A DNA stretch of 64,000 nucleotides from Spirochaetia bacterium UBA6919 (GTDB taxonomy: Bacteria > Spirochaetota > UBA6919), in contig DKAT01000049.1 in the NCBI GenBank assembly GCA_002450905.1, forward strand, positions 22,434 to 86,433, in the 5' to 3' direction. Of the stretch, positions 27,444-37,625 are shown in pieces (positions within the stretch are counted from its first letter, which is position 1; each line of letters opens with the position of its first letter). A model generated the notes under the pieces. The model was not told the DNA's origin, searched no databases, and saw nothing but the letters and a program-made list of their open reading frames with translations. The translations under genes and the position numbers were made by a program.

Positions 27444-27713
27444 ATGTCTGATGCACAAATTATTAAAGTGATGTCCGATGCACTAATACAGGTATTAATT
27501 ATCAGTGCTCCTATTCTTGGAATTAGTATGATTGTGGGTTTAATTATTAGTATCTTCCAAACAACGACATCGATACAGGAACAGACATTGACGTTTGTTC
27601 CTAAAATTATCGCTATTTTTGCAGTGATTATATTATTTGCAAGTTGGATTATGAATTATATGAAGTCTTATACAGAAAGTCTTTTTAGTATGATAGGATA
27701 TATTGGTAAATAA
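27444..27713 (+). CDS. fliQ: Flagellar export protein FliQ
   Basis: 89 residues with two membrane helices (LIQVLIISAPILGISMIVGL; IIAIFAVIILFASWIMNYM) and the FliQ signature FQTTTSIQEQTLTFVPKI between them. It is a component of the export-gate pore. It lies 13 bases after fliP and 2 bases before fliR. Confidence 0.96.
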   Translation: MSDAQIIKVMSDALIQVLIISAPILGISMIVGLIISIFQTTTSIQEQTLTFVPKIIAIFAVIILFASWIMNYMKSYTESLFSMIGYIGK

Positions 27714-27715
27714 TT

Positions 27716-28486
27716 ATGTGGGCTGAATTTATCGTAGGGCAATTCCAACTGGGACTACTAATTGTGATGAGATTATTTGGAATGATCGTTGTTGCACCCT
27801 TCTTTTCAAGTGTGTTAATTCCTATGAGAATCAAAGCTGTCCTTGCTGTGGGGATAACAATCGTTATTTTCCCAATTCTATCCAAACAAATGAATGTTGA
27901 AATACCAGATAATTTAATTGACTATGTAATTTTAGTTGCGAATGAAGTCATAATTGGTGTATCCCTTGGGCTTGTCATTGCTGTGATATTTGGATTATTT
28001 CAGTTAGCAGGTCAATTTTTTAGTATCCAAATGGGATTTGGTATTAGTGAAGTATTTGATCCTCTTTCTCAAATCCATGTTCCGCTTGTGGGACAATTTT
28101 TAACCCTGTTAGGAACAATGATTTTTTTACACTTACAGGGACATGTCCTTCTAATAGAAGGGGTCTATGAAAGTTTTTATAAAATTCCTGTACTGGATCT
28201 GGTAAAGTCATCAAAACCACTATCTCAATTATTAATCACTGTATTTAGTGATATGTTTACTGTAGCATTGAAAATCAGTTTACCTATTATTGGAACTTTA
28301 TTTATCGTTACTCTGGGTATGGGTTTATTGGCTAAATTTGCTCCCCAGATGAATATACTAATGCTTGGATTCCCTATTTATATTACTGTGGGATTTGTTA
28401 TGATCGTAATATTATTACCCTATATAGTTGAAAATGGGAAAGCTGTGATGGACATTTATTTTAAGAAAATATTTCAATTATTTTAA
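27716..28486 (+). CDS. fliR: Flagellar export protein FliR
   Basis: 256 residues, six predicted membrane helices. Family features: RLFGMIVVAPFFSSVLIPMR near the N-terminus, GVSLGLVIAVIFGLFQLAGQ, and the C-terminal FAPQMNILMLGFPIYITVG. Export-gate pore subunit, encoded directly between fliQ and flhB. Confidence 0.95.
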   Translation: MWAEFIVGQFQLGLLIVMRLFGMIVVAPFFSSVLIPMRIKAVLAVGITIVIFPILSKQMNVEIPDNLIDYVILVANEVIIGVSLGLVIAVIFGLFQLAGQFFSIQMGFGISEVFDPLSQIHVPLVGQFLTLLGTMIFLHLQGHVLLIEGVYESFYKIPVLDLVKSSKPLSQLLITVFSDMFTVALKISLPIIGTLFIVTLGMGLLAKFAPQMNILMLGFPIYITVGFVMIVILLPYIVENGKAVMDIYFKKIFQLF

Positions 28487-28495
28487 TAGAGAAAT

Positions 28496-29665
28496 ATGTT
28501 AAATAAAGAAGAATTATATTCTAATTTAATATCATGTAAAGATCAATATATAGATAATGATATTCATTATTCTATTGATCTTCAATTATTCGCAAAACCC
28601 GAAGACGAGGGGCGTACTGAAGAGCCGACTCAATACAAAATTAGAAAAGCTCGTGAAGAGGGTAAGGTTGCTCGATCTCAGGAAATGATTTCAGCCGTGG
28701 TACTTCTGGGATCTTTTATCGCACTGTGGTTACTCGGTGATTATCTGATGGATAAAATGAAAAAAATATTCCAATCATCTATTATTAACATGGATATGCC
28801 ATTTACAGAAGGGAATTTAAATTATTATGTTTCCAATTCTATATGGAGTTTAGTTGAGCTTTCCGCACCTATATTTCTTGTATCGATTGTCCTGGCATTT
28901 TTAGTCAATGTTGTACAGGTAGGATTCCAATTCACCCCAAAGAGTATGAAATTCGAGTGGAAGAAAATTAGTTTCACTGCCAATAAGATGTTTTCAAAAA
29001 TCTTTTTTTCTAAACAGACTGCAATGAATCTTGTAAAATCTATTTTAAAAGTTGGGGTAGTTCTTGCTGTGACCTATGTTATATTACAGTGGAAGCAGTA
29101 TACTATCATTAGTACAATAAATATGGATGTAGCAAAATCTTTTGCCACACACTCTGAAATTGCATTTTATATCGCCGTTGTAAGTTGTATAATATTCTTA
29201 GTATTAAGTATCCCTGATTATTTCTTCCAAAAAATAGAGCACTTAGAAACATTAAAGATGTCCCGTCATGAAATTAAAGAAGAACGGAAAGATACAGAAG
29301 GGGATCCCCATATAAAACAGAGATTAAAAGAGCGTCAGCGGGAAATACTCACCCGCAGAATGATGGATGAAATCCCTAAAGCAGATGTCGTAATCACAAA
29401 CCCTACCCACTATGCTGTGGCTATAAAATATGATTCAGACAAAATGGCGGTTCCTATGGTAGTCGCTAAGGGCCGGGATTACATTGCTTTAAAAATAAAA
29501 GAAATCGCTAAAGAAAATGATATCTATATTATAGAAAATAAGCCCTTGGCTCAGAGCTTGTTTGCTAGTGTTGAAGTAGGGGAAGAGATTCCTGAAGATT
29601 TCTATCAGGCTATAGCTGAAGTATTAGCATTTGTAATCAGAGCCCGTGAAGCAATTAAGGTATAA
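28496..29665 (+). CDS. flhB: Flagellar export switch protein FlhB
   Basis: 389 residues. About 35 extra N-terminal residues precede the family start EEPTQYKIRKAREEGKVARS. Four membrane helices follow, then the cytoplasmic domain with the autocleavage site NPTH in VVITNPTHYAVAIKYD, intact. FlhB switches export specificity from hook to filament in concert with FliK. A 181-base gap follows before flhA. Confidence 0.96.
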   Translation: MLNKEELYSNLISCKDQYIDNDIHYSIDLQLFAKPEDEGRTEEPTQYKIRKAREEGKVARSQEMISAVVLLGSFIALWLLGDYLMDKMKKIFQSSIINMDMPFTEGNLNYYVSNSIWSLVELSAPIFLVSIVLAFLVNVVQVGFQFTPKSMKFEWKKISFTANKMFSKIFFSKQTAMNLVKSILKVGVVLAVTYVILQWKQYTIISTINMDVAKSFATHSEIAFYIAVVSCIIFLVLSIPDYFFQKIEHLETLKMSRHEIKEERKDTEGDPHIKQRLKERQREILTRRMMDEIPKADVVITNPTHYAVAIKYDSDKMAVPMVVAKGRDYIALKIKEIAKENDIYIIENKPLAQSLFASVEVGEEIPEDFYQAIAEVLAFVIRAREAIKV

Positions 29666-29714
29666 TGAATTTATAAACTAATATCATTAAAAATAATATA
29701 ATGACGTTACCTCG

Positions 29715-29740
29715 AAGGGATATGAATAAAAAATCCTTTT
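29715..29740 (+). terminator. Weak terminator-like hairpin between flhB and flhA
   Basis: AAGGGAT and ATCCTTT form a 7-bp stem (one G-U) followed by a short T-run. It stands in the 181-base flhB-flhA gap, the longest break in the second half of the operon, so it could cause partial attenuation. The stem is weak. Confidence 0.3.
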
Positions 29741-29846
29741 GAACAAATATTGACATGAGATCATTTAATATTAAAAAATACTATTTAAAATAAGTGATTT
29801 TTCGAATAATAAATAAGGCCTGATAAAATTTCGAGGGGAAACAGAT

Positions 29847-31925
29847 ATGACAACTGCTCAAGAACAAAATAATCCTATTGTTCGCAGGTGGATGCAATAC
29901 AGTGATATTCTAATAGCTATTGGTATAGTTACTATTATTGGAATGTTAATCATTCCGATTCCCGCTGTGATCCTTGATATTTCGATTTCAATCAATCTTG
30001 CAATCAGTCTGGGTGTACTTCTTATTGTAATGTATGTCAAAAAGGGTTCTGAATTATCTATCTTCCCGACATTACTCCTCATCACAACAATATTTCGTCT
30101 GGCTATTAACATCTCTTCAACACGACTTATTCTATTAGAAGGAAAACAATTTGATGGAAAAATTATCAGGGCTTTTGGAGATTTCGTTGTACAAAATAAT
30201 TATGTAGTCGGTGCAATCATCTTCCTTATCTTGGTTGCTGTCCAATTTATTGTTATTATAAAAGGTGCCACAAGAGTTTCAGAAGTAGCAGCTCGTTTCA
30301 CATTGGATGCGATGCCTGGTAAACAAATGGCTGTGGATGCTGATTTAAATAATGGTTTGATTACTGAAGAAGAGGCTATCAAGCGTAGAAAAGAAATCCG
30401 GGAAGAAGTCGATTTTTATGGAGCTATGGATGGTGCGAGTAAGTTTGTTCAAGGTGACGTTCGTGTTGGATTATTAATTACCCTGATTAATATTGTAGGT
30501 GGACTTATTGTGGGTACTACCATGCAAAATATGTCCTTAGGTGATGCATTCAAGGAGTTTTTCTTACTAACCGTTGGAGATGGTCTGTCAGCACAAATAC
30601 CATCTCTTTTGATATCAACTGCTACTGGTATTATTGTAACCCGATCAGTATCTGAAAATAGTCTGGGTAAAGATATTGCAAAACAAATGAACCTCAAACC
30701 CAAGGCTATAATAATAACTGGAGCTTTCCTCCTATTCCTGGCGATTCTTCCAGGATTCCCTAAAATTCCCCTAATTGTTATTGGTGCAAGTATTTTAGCC
30801 TACGGTATATATCTGTATCGATATATGGAAGCGGAAGAAAAAAGAGATCAGGAGAAGCATCGTAAGGCTGAACATCCAACGGGTCCTGAAAATGTCGTAA
30901 ATCTTATCAATGTCGAACCCATTGAAATTGAAATTGGCTTTAATCTTGTCCCCTTTGTAGACGCAGAACAAGGTGGAGATCTTTTAGATAGAGTTAAGCT
31001 CATAAGGAAAACCTGTGCTCTTGATCTGGGATTATTAGTACCACCCATCCGCATCAGAGATAATATGAAACTGAGACCCAGTGATTATACAATTAAAATA
31101 AAAGGTGTTGAGGTTGGCAAGGGTAGTCTGAGGGTTAAGAAATTATTAGCTATTCCATCTCTAGGTATTTCAGGAGAAATTGAAGGTGAAGATACTATAG
31201 AACCCGCATTTAAAACAAAAGCAAAATGGATTAATGAGGAAGATAGAGAGAAAGCAGAAAGTGTAGGTTATAGTGTTGTTGATCCCCCATCTATCATAGC
31301 TACACATCTTACTGAAGCTATAAAACGAAACTCAGGCGATATTTTAGGTAGACAGGAAGTAAAACAACTCTTGGACAGCGTCAAAGAAAATTATCCTGCA
31401 GTTGTAGATGAGGCTCTCAAAGCAACAAACCTCGGTACTGTTCAAAAAGTGCTCCAGAGTCTGTTGAAAGAACAAGTATCGATCCGAAATATGGTTACAA
31501 TTTTAGAGGTTATTGCTGATTATGGGGATAGAATCACAAATATAGATACTCTCTCAAGTTATGTGAGACAACATCTTGCAAAACAAATCTCTCATCAATA
31601 TATGGATGAGAATGATGTTCTCAGAGCATTTACTTTGGATCCTGAATTAGAAAAGGTTTTTGAGGATTCTATGCAGGAAACAGACCAGGGATTTGTTTCT
31701 ACTCTGGATATTAATGCTATCAATAAGTTTATAAATAGAGTCAGTGAAGATATGACTAGAGTTTCTGAAATGGGATATCAAATGATAGTTCTTTGTTCTT
31801 CCCCATCACGGATTCTTGTTAAAAATATTACTGAAAGAAATTTACCTAGCCTGGTTGCCCTCTCCTATAATGAAATTATCCCACAGGCTAAGGTTGAACA
31901 ACTAGGTATGATAACGATTGAATAA
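29847..31925 (+). CDS. flhA: Flagellar export gate protein FlhA
   Basis: 692 residues, full length. Eight membrane helices occupy the first 330 residues or so, with the conserved FHIPEP region (FTLDAMPGKQMAVDADLNNG; ASKFVQGDVRVGLLITLINI; GDGLSAQIPSLLISTATGII). The cytoplasmic domain that docks chaperone-substrate complexes follows (LIRKTCALDLGLLVPPIRIR; RILVKNITERNLPSLVALSY). RBS GAGGGG. It is probably energised by the proton motive force. Confidence 0.97.
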   Translation: MTTAQEQNNPIVRRWMQYSDILIAIGIVTIIGMLIIPIPAVILDISISINLAISLGVLLIVMYVKKGSELSIFPTLLLITTIFRLAINISSTRLILLEGKQFDGKIIRAFGDFVVQNNYVVGAIIFLILVAVQFIVIIKGATRVSEVAARFTLDAMPGKQMAVDADLNNGLITEEEAIKRRKEIREEVDFYGAMDGASKFVQGDVRVGLLITLINIVGGLIVGTTMQNMSLGDAFKEFFLLTVGDGLSAQIPSLLISTATGIIVTRSVSENSLGKDIAKQMNLKPKAIIITGAFLLFLAILPGFPKIPLIVIGASILAYGIYLYRYMEAEEKRDQEKHRKAEHPTGPENVVNLINVEPIEIEIGFNLVPFVDAEQGGDLLDRVKLIRKTCALDLGLLVPPIRIRDNMKLRPSDYTIKIKGVEVGKGSLRVKKLLAIPSLGISGEIEGEDTIEPAFKTKAKWINEEDREKAESVGYSVVDPPSIIATHLTEAIKRNSGDILGRQEVKQLLDSVKENYPAVVDEALKATNLGTVQKVLQSLLKEQVSIRNMVTILEVIADYGDRITNIDTLSSYVRQHLAKQISHQYMDENDVLRAFTLDPELEKVFEDSMQETDQGFVSTLDINAINKFINRVSEDMTRVSEMGYQMIVLCSSPSRILVKNITERNLPSLVALSYNEIIPQAKVEQLGMITIE

Positions 31926-31939
31926 TTTGAGGTATATGT

Positions 31940-33187
31940 ATGCTTTACAGAAAATATAAGGCGAAAACTTTCCAGGAAGCCAAATTGAAAATGTTATTAG
32001 ATATTGGAAATCGTGGATATATTGTATCACAAAAGAAAATTAAAGAAGGTGGTTTCTTTGGATTGTTTGGTAAGCCAATGATAGAACTGACTGCTGGCAT
32101 AATGGAGCCTCTGCCTGAAAAAAATCCTCTCCCAAACCCAGATCCCCTCTATGTAAACAGAATGGATCCAGATTTATCCGTGAAATCTAAAAATAACAGA
32201 CCAAAAAGTCAAATGGAGCAACTAATCCAGGTTAAGGGAAGGGTACCTGAAGAGGACGACAATCAATCTCTCCGCACTGAACTGGATGAAATCAAATCGC
32301 TTATTAGTAAAATCATTTCTGATAAAACAACTTCACTAGAACAGAAAGAAAATATCCAATCCCGTTTTAATCAGTTCCAACAACATGAAATTGAAGAAAT
32401 TAAAAAAACAAAAGACCTCCTGAAAATGTTTTTAAAGGAAGAAGACTTCAATGAGAGTTTTATAGAAACCCTCTGTTCCTTGTCCAGTGTAGAAATGATC
32501 CTTGCTAAAGAAAAAGATATTAGTCATTTAAAAGATCGAATTAAAAATCAGATTTCCGAAATTATTCACACATCGAATGGTATTGAAATTGAAAATAATT
32601 CACAAAATATCATTGTTCTTGTAGGCCCTACAGGTGTGGGGAAAACTACTTCTCTAGCTAAATTAGGTGCATATTTTGGTGTTTTCCAGAAAAAAAAGGT
32701 AAAATTAATTTCCATTGATACTTATCGTGTAGGAGCTATACAACAATTAAAGTTATATGCTGATATAATGGAAATTCCCTTCGCTAAAGTTAATAATGTT
32801 GAAGAGTTAAAAATGGAACTCCACGATAAATCGTTTGATATTATTCTAATCGATACCACTGGACGAAGCCAAAAAAATCTGGACGAAATCAGAGACATCA
32901 AAAAATATTTGGACGTCATTAACGGTAAATCATTCATATCTTTAGTAATCAGCGCCACAACAAAGTATAAAGATCTGGTTGAAATTCTTGATAAATTTGA
33001 TATACTTAATTATAATAATATAATTGTTACTAAATTAGATGAAACCAATAGTCTTGGACAGGTGATTAGTGCGATTTCTCCTAAAAATCGTACGCTATCC
33101 TATGTCACATTTGGACAAAGTGTCCCAGAAGATATCGAAGAAGCGACAAAAGATAAATTAATGAATATGGTTCTAAAAGCAAAATAG
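31940..33187 (+). CDS. flhF: Flagellar SRP-family GTPase FlhF
   Basis: 415 residues: a basic B domain and linker (about 1-190), then an SRP-type GTPase with G1 VLVGPTGVGKTTSLAKLG, the IBD motif DTYRVGAIQQLKLYADIM, G3 IDTTGRSQ and G4 VTKLDETNSLG. FlhF sets the place where flagella are built, here presumably near the cell ends as in spirochaetes. It is followed by its regulator flhG after 8 bases. Confidence 0.94.
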   Translation: MLYRKYKAKTFQEAKLKMLLDIGNRGYIVSQKKIKEGGFFGLFGKPMIELTAGIMEPLPEKNPLPNPDPLYVNRMDPDLSVKSKNNRPKSQMEQLIQVKGRVPEEDDNQSLRTELDEIKSLISKIISDKTTSLEQKENIQSRFNQFQQHEIEEIKKTKDLLKMFLKEEDFNESFIETLCSLSSVEMILAKEKDISHLKDRIKNQISEIIHTSNGIEIENNSQNIIVLVGPTGVGKTTSLAKLGAYFGVFQKKKVKLISIDTYRVGAIQQLKLYADIMEIPFAKVNNVEELKMELHDKSFDIILIDTTGRSQKNLDEIRDIKKYLDVINGKSFISLVISATTKYKDLVEILDKFDILNYNNIIVTKLDETNSLGQVISAISPKNRTLSYVTFGQSVPEDIEEATKDKLMNMVLKAK

Positions 33188-33195
33188 GAATTTAT

Positions 33196-34098
33196 ATGGA
33201 TCAAGCTGAAACTCTTTTAAAAATTATGAAGGAAAAACAATCCAAGGGGACAACAAAATCCCATGCTGGACCAAGAATTATTACAATATCCAGTGGGAAA
33301 GGTGGGGTTGGAAAGACAAATGTCTCAACAAATCTTGCAATCAATATGGCTAAGTTAGGTAAAGAAGTAGTAGTTATGGATGCTGATTTAGGTCTGGCAA
33401 ATGTAAATGTAATGCTTGGTATAATCCCAAAATATAATCTATACAATGTTTTAAAGGGACAGAAAACCATTAGTGAAGTCATTACTGACACTCCTGAAGG
33501 TATTAAAATCATAGCTGGAGCCTCTGGTTTCAGTCAACTCGCTGATCTTAATCATGAACAAAAAGCAAATTTTGTTAGAGATATAGAAAAATTAGATTCT
33601 GTTGATGTGGTGTTTATAGATACAGGGGCAGGTATATCAGATAACGTTTTAAGTTTCGTAGTAGCAGCTGATGAGGTCATTATTGTTACAACTCCAGAAC
33701 CCACAGCAATTACTGATGCTTATGGTATTATCAAAACTATTGCTTCTAAAAAAATAGAATCAAATATAAAGCTGATTGTCAATAGAGTCCAAAGTGAGAA
33801 TGAAGCAAATAAAGTTGCTGAGAGAGTAATTAACATTGCAAATCAGTTTCTTGGTGTCAAAGTAGAAAATCTTGGATTTATTTACGAGGATTCAATAGTT
33901 TCAAAATCTGTTATTAAGCAAAGACCATTCTTTGAAGTGGATCCAAAGTCAAAGGCATCTCTATGTATTACTGATATTTGTCTCCGTCTCGAACAGCTAG
34001 ATGTCCCTCATCAGAGAAAAAAAGGTTTAGCAGGATTTTTTAGTAGTTTTCTTAATTATTACAAAGAAAAAAAACACAATGAGTTAGAGTATGAGTGA
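33196..34098 (+). CDS. flhG: Flagellar number regulator FlhG (MinD-like ATPase)
   Basis: 300 residues. The N-terminal DQAETLL motif, which in other FlhG proteins stimulates FlhF GTPase, is present. It is followed by the deviant Walker A ISSGKGGVGKTNVSTNLA, switch I/II region VVVMDADLGLANVNVMLG, and a C-terminal amphipathic helix with basic residues (KGLAGFFSSFLNYYKEKK) for membrane binding. It limits flagellar number together with FlhF. Confidence 0.94.
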   Translation: MDQAETLLKIMKEKQSKGTTKSHAGPRIITISSGKGGVGKTNVSTNLAINMAKLGKEVVVMDADLGLANVNVMLGIIPKYNLYNVLKGQKTISEVITDTPEGIKIIAGASGFSQLADLNHEQKANFVRDIEKLDSVDVVFIDTGAGISDNVLSFVVAADEVIIVTTPEPTAITDAYGIIKTIASKKIESNIKLIVNRVQSENEANKVAERVINIANQFLGVKVENLGFIYEDSIVSKSVIKQRPFFEVDPKSKASLCITDICLRLEQLDVPHQRKKGLAGFFSSFLNYYKEKKHNELEYE

Positions 34099-34654
34099 TA
34101 AAAATGAGTTTGAATTAAAAAATGAGCCTGAGTTCACAGAAGAAGATTTTTTAAAAAATTCTCAAGAGAATATTGCAGATGAAAATAAAGTTGATGAAGC
34201 TGAAATTCCGAAGAATTCAATAAAGGAGTATTTCCAAAAAAATCCATTTTCCGTAAAAATTGCTGTCTTTCTAGCTGGAATTGCTGTTGTTTTGGTGCTT
34301 ATTGTCGGTATAATTAGTGGAATAAGTTTTTTTTGGACAATCATCTGGAGAATGTTCTTATATGGTGTTATTTTTGCAGGTATGGGTTATGCGATAGGAA
34401 TTATTCTTGAAAAATATGTCCCGGAGCTTTTTAATATGGAACAAAATCAAGAAGATGAACTAGGTGAACACGTTGATTATACTACTGAAGATGATCTCAA
34501 TAATATTTCAGAAAATGATCTATCGGATGACTTCTATCAGGGATCAAATCCTAAACAGGATAAGTTGACAAAGTTGTCCAAGGAGTATGCTATCCCAAAT
34601 GATCCTAAAATATTAGCTGATGCTATCAGGACGAAATTATATGAGGATAAATAA
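34091..34654 (+). CDS. Acidic single-region membrane protein in the motility operon
   Basis: 187 residues. An acidic, polar N-terminus is followed by two adjacent hydrophobic segments at about 54-100 (IAVFLAGIAVVLVLIVGIIS; MFLYGVIFAGMGYAIGIIL) and a long acidic cytoplasmic tail. The start codon overlaps the flhG stop by 8 bases, which implies coupled translation. I recognise no family; unassigned genes do occur between flhG and the sigma gene in spirochaete operons. A role in motility is inferred from position alone. Confidence 0.7.
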   Translation: MSDKNEFELKNEPEFTEEDFLKNSQENIADENKVDEAEIPKNSIKEYFQKNPFSVKIAVFLAGIAVVLVLIVGIISGISFFWTIIWRMFLYGVIFAGMGYAIGIILEKYVPELFNMEQNQEDELGEHVDYTTEDDLNNISENDLSDDFYQGSNPKQDKLTKLSKEYAIPNDPKILADAIRTKLYEDK

Positions 34655-34824
34655 TTCGATATGTTAAATCATTGGATAAAAAACAAATGTCCATATAAAA
34701 ATTATATATTATTTATTTACCTTATTATTAATAAAATATATTATCATAATACTAGTTTAAAAATAAATTATTTAAATCAAACTTTAAAATATAAACGATT
34801 TTTATTAGATTTAAGGGGGAGAAA

Positions 34825-35601
34825 GTGTTAGATAAATCTGAAGATGAATTATGGGATGATTATAAAAAAACAAAAGATCCTCTAATTAGAGAGGCATTTA
34901 TTGTTCAGTATGCTCCATTGGTAAAATATGTTGCGGGTAAAATTGCTATGGGTATGCCACAGAATATAGAATTCGATGACCTTGTTGGATATGGTATTTT
35001 TGGTTTGCTGGATGCTATTGAAAAGTTTGACCCATCTCGGGAAATTAAGTTCAAAACTTATGCCGTGACAAGAATACGGGGAGCTATTTATGATGAATTA
35101 AGGTCCATTGACTGGGTCCCAAGATCCATTCGTCAGAAGGCAAAAGAAATTGAAACCATTGTTGGTACCCTGGAAAATAAACTTGGAAGAGCTGTTACAG
35201 ATGAAGAAATCGCCAAGGAGTTGGGTATCCAGGTGGATGATTTCCATCAAACTTTGCTAAAAATCTGCGGGACATCTCTTATATCCATTAATGATGCTTG
35301 GTATCTGGGGGATGACACGGATAAAGTATCGATAATAGAAACCATTGAAAGCCCCAATTCTTTAAATCCAGATATCATGGTCGAAAAAGAAGAAGTTAAA
35401 AAAATGATAGTTAAAATTATAGAGGATTTACCAGAAAAAGAAAAAAAAGTCCTAATCCTATATTATTATGAAGATCTTACTTTAAAAGAAATCGGAGAAA
35501 TATTAAATGTAACAGAATCAAGAGTTTCTCAATTACACACTAAAGCTATTATACGACTGAGAAGTAAACTTAATCACATTAAAACGAGTCTGTTAGTATA
35601 A
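34825..35601 (+). CDS. fliA: Flagellar sigma factor FliA (sigma-28, WhiG-type)
   Basis: 258 residues, GTG start with AAGGGGGAG just upstream. Regions 2, 3 and 4 are intact: PLVKYVAGKIAMGMPQNIEF, DDLVGYGIFGLLDAIEKFDP, KFKTYAVTRIRGAIYDELRS, DWVPRSIRQKAKEIE and the C-terminal ILYYYEDLTLKEIGEILNVT helix-turn-helix. It should direct transcription of late motility genes. No FlgM anti-sigma gene is seen in the window. Confidence 0.95.
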   Translation: MLDKSEDELWDDYKKTKDPLIREAFIVQYAPLVKYVAGKIAMGMPQNIEFDDLVGYGIFGLLDAIEKFDPSREIKFKTYAVTRIRGAIYDELRSIDWVPRSIRQKAKEIETIVGTLENKLGRAVTDEEIAKELGIQVDDFHQTLLKICGTSLISINDAWYLGDDTDKVSIIETIESPNSLNPDIMVEKEEVKKMIVKIIEDLPEKEKKVLILYYYEDLTLKEIGEILNVTESRVSQLHTKAIIRLRSKLNHIKTSLLV

Positions 35602-35616
35602 TTATGGGGAATATCT

Positions 35617-37605
35617 ATGGCATCCATAAGTGATTTAAAAAATCAATTATCATCCAAAGTTACAAATGAAAATACAAATGTTGAACAAATGGATAATTCA
35701 GCTGAATTTATCGCTGATTCTATTGATCAGGCTATGGATGATGCTTGTATACATTTTAGAACAAGCCGTATTAATCTAGATTATGAAGTTGTTCAAAAAG
35801 CTCGTAATGGCATTTTAGGTATTGGTAAACGACCATTTAAAGTTATCATTTGGCGGGTTGGAAGTATTAGCCAGACAAGTAATTCAATGATGTTTGATAC
35901 TAAAATTGATTCAGGATTTGCTAACCTTGACACAGCCTCTGGAGAGACAATAGAAGACGATGGCTCACCAGTAAATGGCGTTGCTAAAGTGATCATTCGT
36001 AAAAGTGGTGTATTTTTAAAAGTTACTCCCCCAAAAAATAATGGGAAACCAGCAAGTCTTGATGATGTACAACTAGCTCTTGCAAGTAGAAATATCAAAA
36101 ATTATCGTGTTAATGAAATAAAAAATATTACAAAAGACTCAACGGGTGAGGAAGTTAGAATAGCTGATTGGCACCCAAATCCTGATTATGATTCAAAAGC
36201 AAGTCTGGAAATATCTCCAGATCAAATGAAGGCATATCTTACAGTCACAGCACCCATCCTCACTGGACGGCTTTTGGAAGCGGATGAAATATTAGATCTC
36301 TTAAAAGTCGAAGGGGTCGTTTATGGAATCATGGATGATAAAATCCAAAGTGTCTTTGAAAAAGAATTATTTAATGTTCCAGTACTGGTTGCTGAAGGAA
36401 AATCACCGCAACAGGGTACTAATGCAAAAAATGAATTTAAATTTAGTATTGACCATAGTGACTTTAAATTCGAAGAAGATGAATCTGGAAAGGTTGATTA
36501 CAAAACATTAGATCTTGTACAAAATGTCGTAGCTGGACAGGTTCTAGCAGTAAAAACCCCGGCAACTCTTGGTATTCCAGGTCGCACAATCACAAATAAT
36601 AGAATAGATGCAAAAAACGGTGAAGATGTTTCTTTTGAAGCAGGGAAAAATACTATTCTCTCAGAAAATGGACTTGAAATTATTGCTCAAATCGCTGGTA
36701 GAGCTGTATTGTTAGCAGGTGTTATCTCAGTTGATCCTATTTATGAAATTAAAGGTGATGTTGATTTGAATACTGGAAATATCATATTTTTAGGTACTGT
36801 AGTTATTAAAGGAAGTATACTTGATGGTTTCTCAGTTAAAGCAGCTGGAAATATAGAAGTACGTGGAAATATCGGCAAAGCGGAAGTGGAATCCGATAAT
36901 GAGATTATTGTAGGACAAGGTATTTTAGGAAAAAATGCAGGGCTTATTAAAGCGGGAACAAATCTTTACGCCAAATTCATAGAAAATGCTAATATCTCCG
37001 CTGGAAATGATGTAATTGTTAAGGAAGAAGTCCTTCATAGCTTTGTAGATGCTGGAAACCGTGTTATTTGTCATGGGAAGAAAGGATGGGTCGTAGGAGG
37101 AAGAGTCAGAGCTGGTTTTGAAATCAGTGCAAAAAGTCTTGGATCAACTGCATATTCAGATACTTATCTGGAAGCAGGAATTGACCCTAAATATAAAGAA
37201 AAACTCCTTAGATTAGAAGAGGAGCGAGAGATGAACGAAACACAGTTGAATAAAATTATCTCAAATATTGCTACCTTGCAACGTGCAAAAGAAGCTGGTA
37301 ATTTATCTGAAGAAAAAGAAATTATGTTAACAAGAATGGAACGTGCAAAAAAAGAATTTGAATTACAATATTCTGAAATACAAGAAGATATAGCTGAGTT
37401 ACAACACTATCTAGATAATTTAGATAATAAAGGAAAGATTTCAGGTAAATTAAATGTCTTTCCAGGAGTAGATTTAACCATTAAAAATGCTAATTTTGTT
37501 GTTAAAAATGATTTCAAAGGTGTTACTTTTGTCAATGAAAATAATTTTATTAAACCTGTTCCCTATCAGCCTTTCAAAGGGGAAGAGGAACAAAATAGAC
37601 GATAA
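35617..37605 (+). CDS. FapA-family (DUF342) protein with a Jag-N-like start
   Basis: 662 residues. Near residues 30-75 there is a Jag/KhpB N-terminal-like segment (EVVQKARNGILGIGKRPFKV), then the FapA core with repeated beta-helix turns (YEIKGDVDLNTGNIIFLGTV; VKAAGNIEVRGNIGKAEVES; CHGKKGWVVGGRVRAG) and a C-terminal coiled coil at about 525-600 plus a short final beta part. FapA proteins are polymerising cytoplasmic proteins often found in motility operons of spirochaetes, clostridia and vibrios; the function in motility is not established. RBS is GGGGAAT, weak. Confidence 0.85.
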   Translation: MASISDLKNQLSSKVTNENTNVEQMDNSAEFIADSIDQAMDDACIHFRTSRINLDYEVVQKARNGILGIGKRPFKVIIWRVGSISQTSNSMMFDTKIDSGFANLDTASGETIEDDGSPVNGVAKVIIRKSGVFLKVTPPKNNGKPASLDDVQLALASRNIKNYRVNEIKNITKDSTGEEVRIADWHPNPDYDSKASLEISPDQMKAYLTVTAPILTGRLLEADEILDLLKVEGVVYGIMDDKIQSVFEKELFNVPVLVAEGKSPQQGTNAKNEFKFSIDHSDFKFEEDESGKVDYKTLDLVQNVVAGQVLAVKTPATLGIPGRTITNNRIDAKNGEDVSFEAGKNTILSENGLEIIAQIAGRAVLLAGVISVDPIYEIKGDVDLNTGNIIFLGTVVIKGSILDGFSVKAAGNIEVRGNIGKAEVESDNEIIVGQGILGKNAGLIKAGTNLYAKFIENANISAGNDVIVKEEVLHSFVDAGNRVICHGKKGWVVGGRVRAGFEISAKSLGSTAYSDTYLEAGIDPKYKEKLLRLEEEREMNETQLNKIISNIATLQRAKEAGNLSEEKEIMLTRMERAKKEFELQYSEIQEDIAELQHYLDNLDNKGKISGKLNVFPGVDLTIKNANFVVKNDFKGVTFVNENNFIKPVPYQPFKGEEEQNRR

Positions 37606-37625
37606 TCTATCAGGGAGGGGTTCAG